A stretch of DNA of 30,063 nucleotides, from positions 1 to 30,063 of the forward strand of contig MU602760.1 in NCBI GenBank assembly GCA_025201865.1, written 5' to 3'. A program made the position numbers and the translations under genes. Source of the stretch: Ramicandelaber brevisporus. Taxonomy: Eukaryota > Kickxellomycota > Ramicandelaberales > Ramicandelaberaceae. Positions 28,131 through 30,063 of the stretch are shown in pieces. Positions within the stretch are counted from its first letter, which is position 1; the number at the start of each line of letters is the position of its first letter. The notes under the pieces were generated by a model that had not been told where the DNA came from, did not search any database, and saw only the letters and a list, made by a program, of their open reading frames with translations.

Positions 28131-29546
28131 ATGGCGGAATCAGCTGAATCAACCCCAGCTCCCACAGCTGCCCAACCCGTTCCTGGCACAACAGCAGCAA
28201 CAGCAGCGACCAATATCGGCACAGCATCCAGTGCTCCACCAGAAGAACAACACCAGCAACTCACATTGTATGACAACGACAATGACAATGACAATAACAA
28301 TGACAATGACGACAACGCTTTCATCGAGAACGTCGTTTCAACGCCTTACAATGCCGAGACAGCGGTCCGTCTCGAGGCCTTTGTCCACTCCAGGCCGTTC
28401 AAGGCTTTTGCTCTTCTGCTCACCATGCTGCCCCTGGTTATCTTTGTACTCAGTATTGCTCAGTTCGCTTTATTATCTCGAAGAATTGACCGTGATGGCA
28501 CTGCGGCTGACTGGACTTGGGCCGAAACACTGTCGCCTGCCTGGGCTATTGGCGCTCTCATGCTCGCTCTCCAGCTTGCATCGCTCTTCATTGCCGTGAT
28601 CACTGTTCGGATTACAAGAGTGTTTACCACCGACTTTATCAACGAGAATCTGGATTCCAACAATAACTTTATGGGCACAATTGATGTGGCGAGTTTAAAT
28701 AAAGTGTATCATGCATCGCCAATCCATTATATATTTAGCCAGCTTGCTAATATAGCTAGCGTAGTGATGGGGATGGTGCTGCTGGGATTTGTGATTGGAA
28801 GACTGGATGGATTGAACAACATGCCGGTTAAGCACATTATGGTCCCAGTGTTTGTGATTGAAGGACTACAGCTGGTGGTGGTGCTGTGGAAACTAAAGTT
28901 CTCGTATAAACTCACGCGACTATCGACGATTGCCGCATTGACAAACAACAGACTGGCAGTCCAAACTGACGATGGAGATGATGCTGGCGAAAATGGACAC
29001 TCCACAGCTGCCGTGCGCGATCGTGCCAAAATCAAGAAACAGGTTAAGCGAACCATGATGTCAGTGCTTGTGCAGTCGCTGGGCAATATTCTGTTCCAGC
29101 ACGGAGCTCGTATTCTTCTTTGGGTGTTTGTAGTCTTGAAGCTTGATGGCGGCACTGTTGTTGACACCTGGACATGGCATGGTGTCGCGTCTCCCCTCTA
29201 CGTCATCTTCATTATGCCGGTTCCAATCTTCCTTTACACGCTCATCGCCAATCACCACCAGCTCCGTGCAGAAGTTGAAGACGATGATTCTGACATTGGC
29301 GGATTCAGCGGTATGCTTGCGATTATTTTCTCAGTGGCGTTCTTTACATTATGCGCTACGCTTGCGGTTGGATGTGTGCAGGTTGGCCTGATTGCAATGA
29401 AGCTGAATCATCCAGAGTCGATTAGAATGGCAGTGGCATTTATTCCAACATTTGTGTTCCTTGGTGCACAGTGCATAGTTCTGCTCAGTGCGTTCTTGAT
29501 TACATCAATGGCTCTGCTCTTTGTCATATTTGGGCCGAGTGATTAA
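28131..29546 (+). CDS. multi-pass membrane protein, TMEM185-like
   Basis: The 471-residue protein has a cytosolic-type N terminus of about 80 residues (Ala/Thr/Pro-rich, then an Asp-Asn repeat at about 48-62). About eight hydrophobic segments follow, roughly at 85-108, 135-160, 198-222, 235-255, 320-340, 347-367, 387-418 and 425-468. The stretch with 'FVVLKLDGG', then Trp-x-Trp and a Pro-rich span, resembles the Tmemb_185A family (TMEM185/FAM11). The members I know are smaller, about 350 residues, and their function is poorly known. There is no signal peptide; the first span should act as the anchor. The start has an ideal context (GCCATGG). A charged loop with Asp/Glu repeats lies between spans 4 and 5. 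The family call is tentative; the membrane topology is clear. Confidence 0.65.
   Translation: MAESAESTPAPTAAQPVPGTTAATAATNIGTASSAPPEEQHQQLTLYDNDNDNDNNNDNDDNAFIENVVSTPYNAETAVRLEAFVHSRPFKAFALLLTMLPLVIFVLSIAQFALLSRRIDRDGTAADWTWAETLSPAWAIGALMLALQLASLFIAVITVRITRVFTTDFINENLDSNNNFMGTIDVASLNKVYHASPIHYIFSQLANIASVVMGMVLLGFVIGRLDGLNNMPVKHIMVPVFVIEGLQLVVVLWKLKFSYKLTRLSTIAALTNNRLAVQTDDGDDAGENGHSTAAVRDRAKIKKQVKRTMMSVLVQSLGNILFQHGARILLWVFVVLKLDGGTVVDTWTWHGVASPLYVIFIMPVPIFLYTLIANHHQLRAEVEDDDSDIGGFSGMLAIIFSVAFFTLCATLAVGCVQVGLIAMKLNHPESIRMAVAFIPTFVFLGAQCIVLLSAFLITSMALLFVIFGPSD
28271..28315 (+). repeat. GACAAT repeat encoding an Asp-Asn run
   Basis: Imperfect GACAAT units encode alternating Asp and Asn at about residues 48-62 of the TMEM185-like protein. 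This is an in-frame hexamer repeat in a disordered region. Confidence 0.85.
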
Positions 29547-30063
29547 CAAAGAGGAATGAAAGCAACATCATCAGCGAAAGCACTCATTTAAAACTGTCAT
29601 GATAAGCATTTTACGTCCGTTTACCCTTTTTATCACTCACTCACTCACTCACACACTCTCTTTTTTTTTTAGTCTGCTTTATTCCGTCTTTTTTCCTGTT
29701 CTGTTCTGTTCTGTTCTTTTTTAAATTGTTATCGTTCGTATAAGTCACCTTTTAATCAAACAGCCTGTGCGCTGCAACCGTGTAAACTTACTTCTTAGTC
29801 TTCACAAGAGAATGATAGTTGATTTTATTGCCAGGACTGTGTGCTTAAGCATCTTACATTGGCACTAGGTCGTGTTAAGTAATCCTGAAATGCCATTATA
29901 ACCTTTGTACTTCTTCAATGGTTTCATTTGTCCGACTGTACATTGCAGCTATGTGCTCAACACAAAATTGCTAGGGATAGACAATGAAGTAGTTGAAGGT
30001 TGGTCACATCGATTTGCTTTTGTGTTTATTTGTTGTTGTGTTTGTTGTTGTTGTTTTTTTTTT
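29547..30063. other. right-edge intergenic DNA, no supported gene
   Basis: After the membrane-protein stop there are short simple repeats: TCAC units at about 29636-29650, a T run at about 29662-29671, and CTGTT units at about 29696-29716. From 29740 to the end I see no supportable ORF on either strand. The window ends in a TTG/T-rich run, which on the minus strand would be an A/CAA-rich leader of a gene beyond the edge; that is speculation. Confidence 0.5.

Noticed and set aside
1-30063. CRISPR arrays, insertion sequences, rRNA, operons
   Set aside because: None was seen. The gene style is eukaryotic, and the only repeats are simple repeats and the local GST/gene X duplication.

Overview
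The window is nuclear DNA from an intron-poor eukaryote, most likely an early-diverging (zygomycete-type) fungus. The gene set supports this: an NTE1-type lysophospholipase, a DUF1746/Dsc4-like protein (a family I know from fungi), Vps45, Ric1, a TRIP13/Pch2 ATPase and an m-AAA protease. Most genes are single long ORFs. Many carry Gln, Asn or Ala runs encoded by unstable repeats, and intergenic spaces are short and CT/GT-rich. I infer the lineage from gene content and style, and Kickxellomycotina is only a guess. There is no sign of prokaryotic or viral origin.

Layout. 1-695: no supported gene. 696-6293 (+): NTE1-type patatin phospholipase. 6399-6695 (-): small mitochondrial-type membrane protein, head-to-head with 6872-8311 (+), a TRIP13/Pch2 AAA+ ATPase. 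8596-10257 (+): secreted serine-beta-lactamase-fold hydrolase. 10694-11440 (+): sigma-like glutathione S-transferase, copy 1. About 12019-15139 (-): an unrecognised locus with a 714-codon membrane protein ('gene X') and a downstream ORF that appears to need splicing. 15754-16491 (-): GST copy 2. 16966-19774 (+): m-AAA (Afg3/Yta12) protease with 920 N inside. 19993-21855 (+): Vps45. 22689-22841 (+): a 50-residue, six-cysteine microprotein with its own promoter signals. 23024-24406 (-): DUF1746/Dsc4-like protein. 24468-27671 (+): Ric1. 28131-29546 (+): multi-pass TMEM185-like membrane protein. 29547-30063: no supported gene.

The least ordinary part is 10340-16790. The two GSTs and at least 200 bp of promoter form an inverted duplication. 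Gene X lies 3' of GST2 on the same strand, and a decayed piece of gene X lies 3' of GST1 on GST1's strand. A second decayed piece, made by an internal deletion with CTGG microhomology, lies between gene X and GST2. This looks like an old GST-plus-X unit duplicated head-out, with X kept in only one arm.

The right third holds several membrane-traffic or Golgi quality-control genes in a row (Vps45, Dsc4-like, Ric1), with only 61 bp between the start codons of the Dsc4-like gene and Ric1. The cysteine-rich microprotein between Vps45 and Dsc4-like, with a TATA box and TGACGTCA-type sites upstream, is my best candidate for an undescribed gene. I did not find a clear new multi-gene system. Gene X and the microprotein are the real unknowns.
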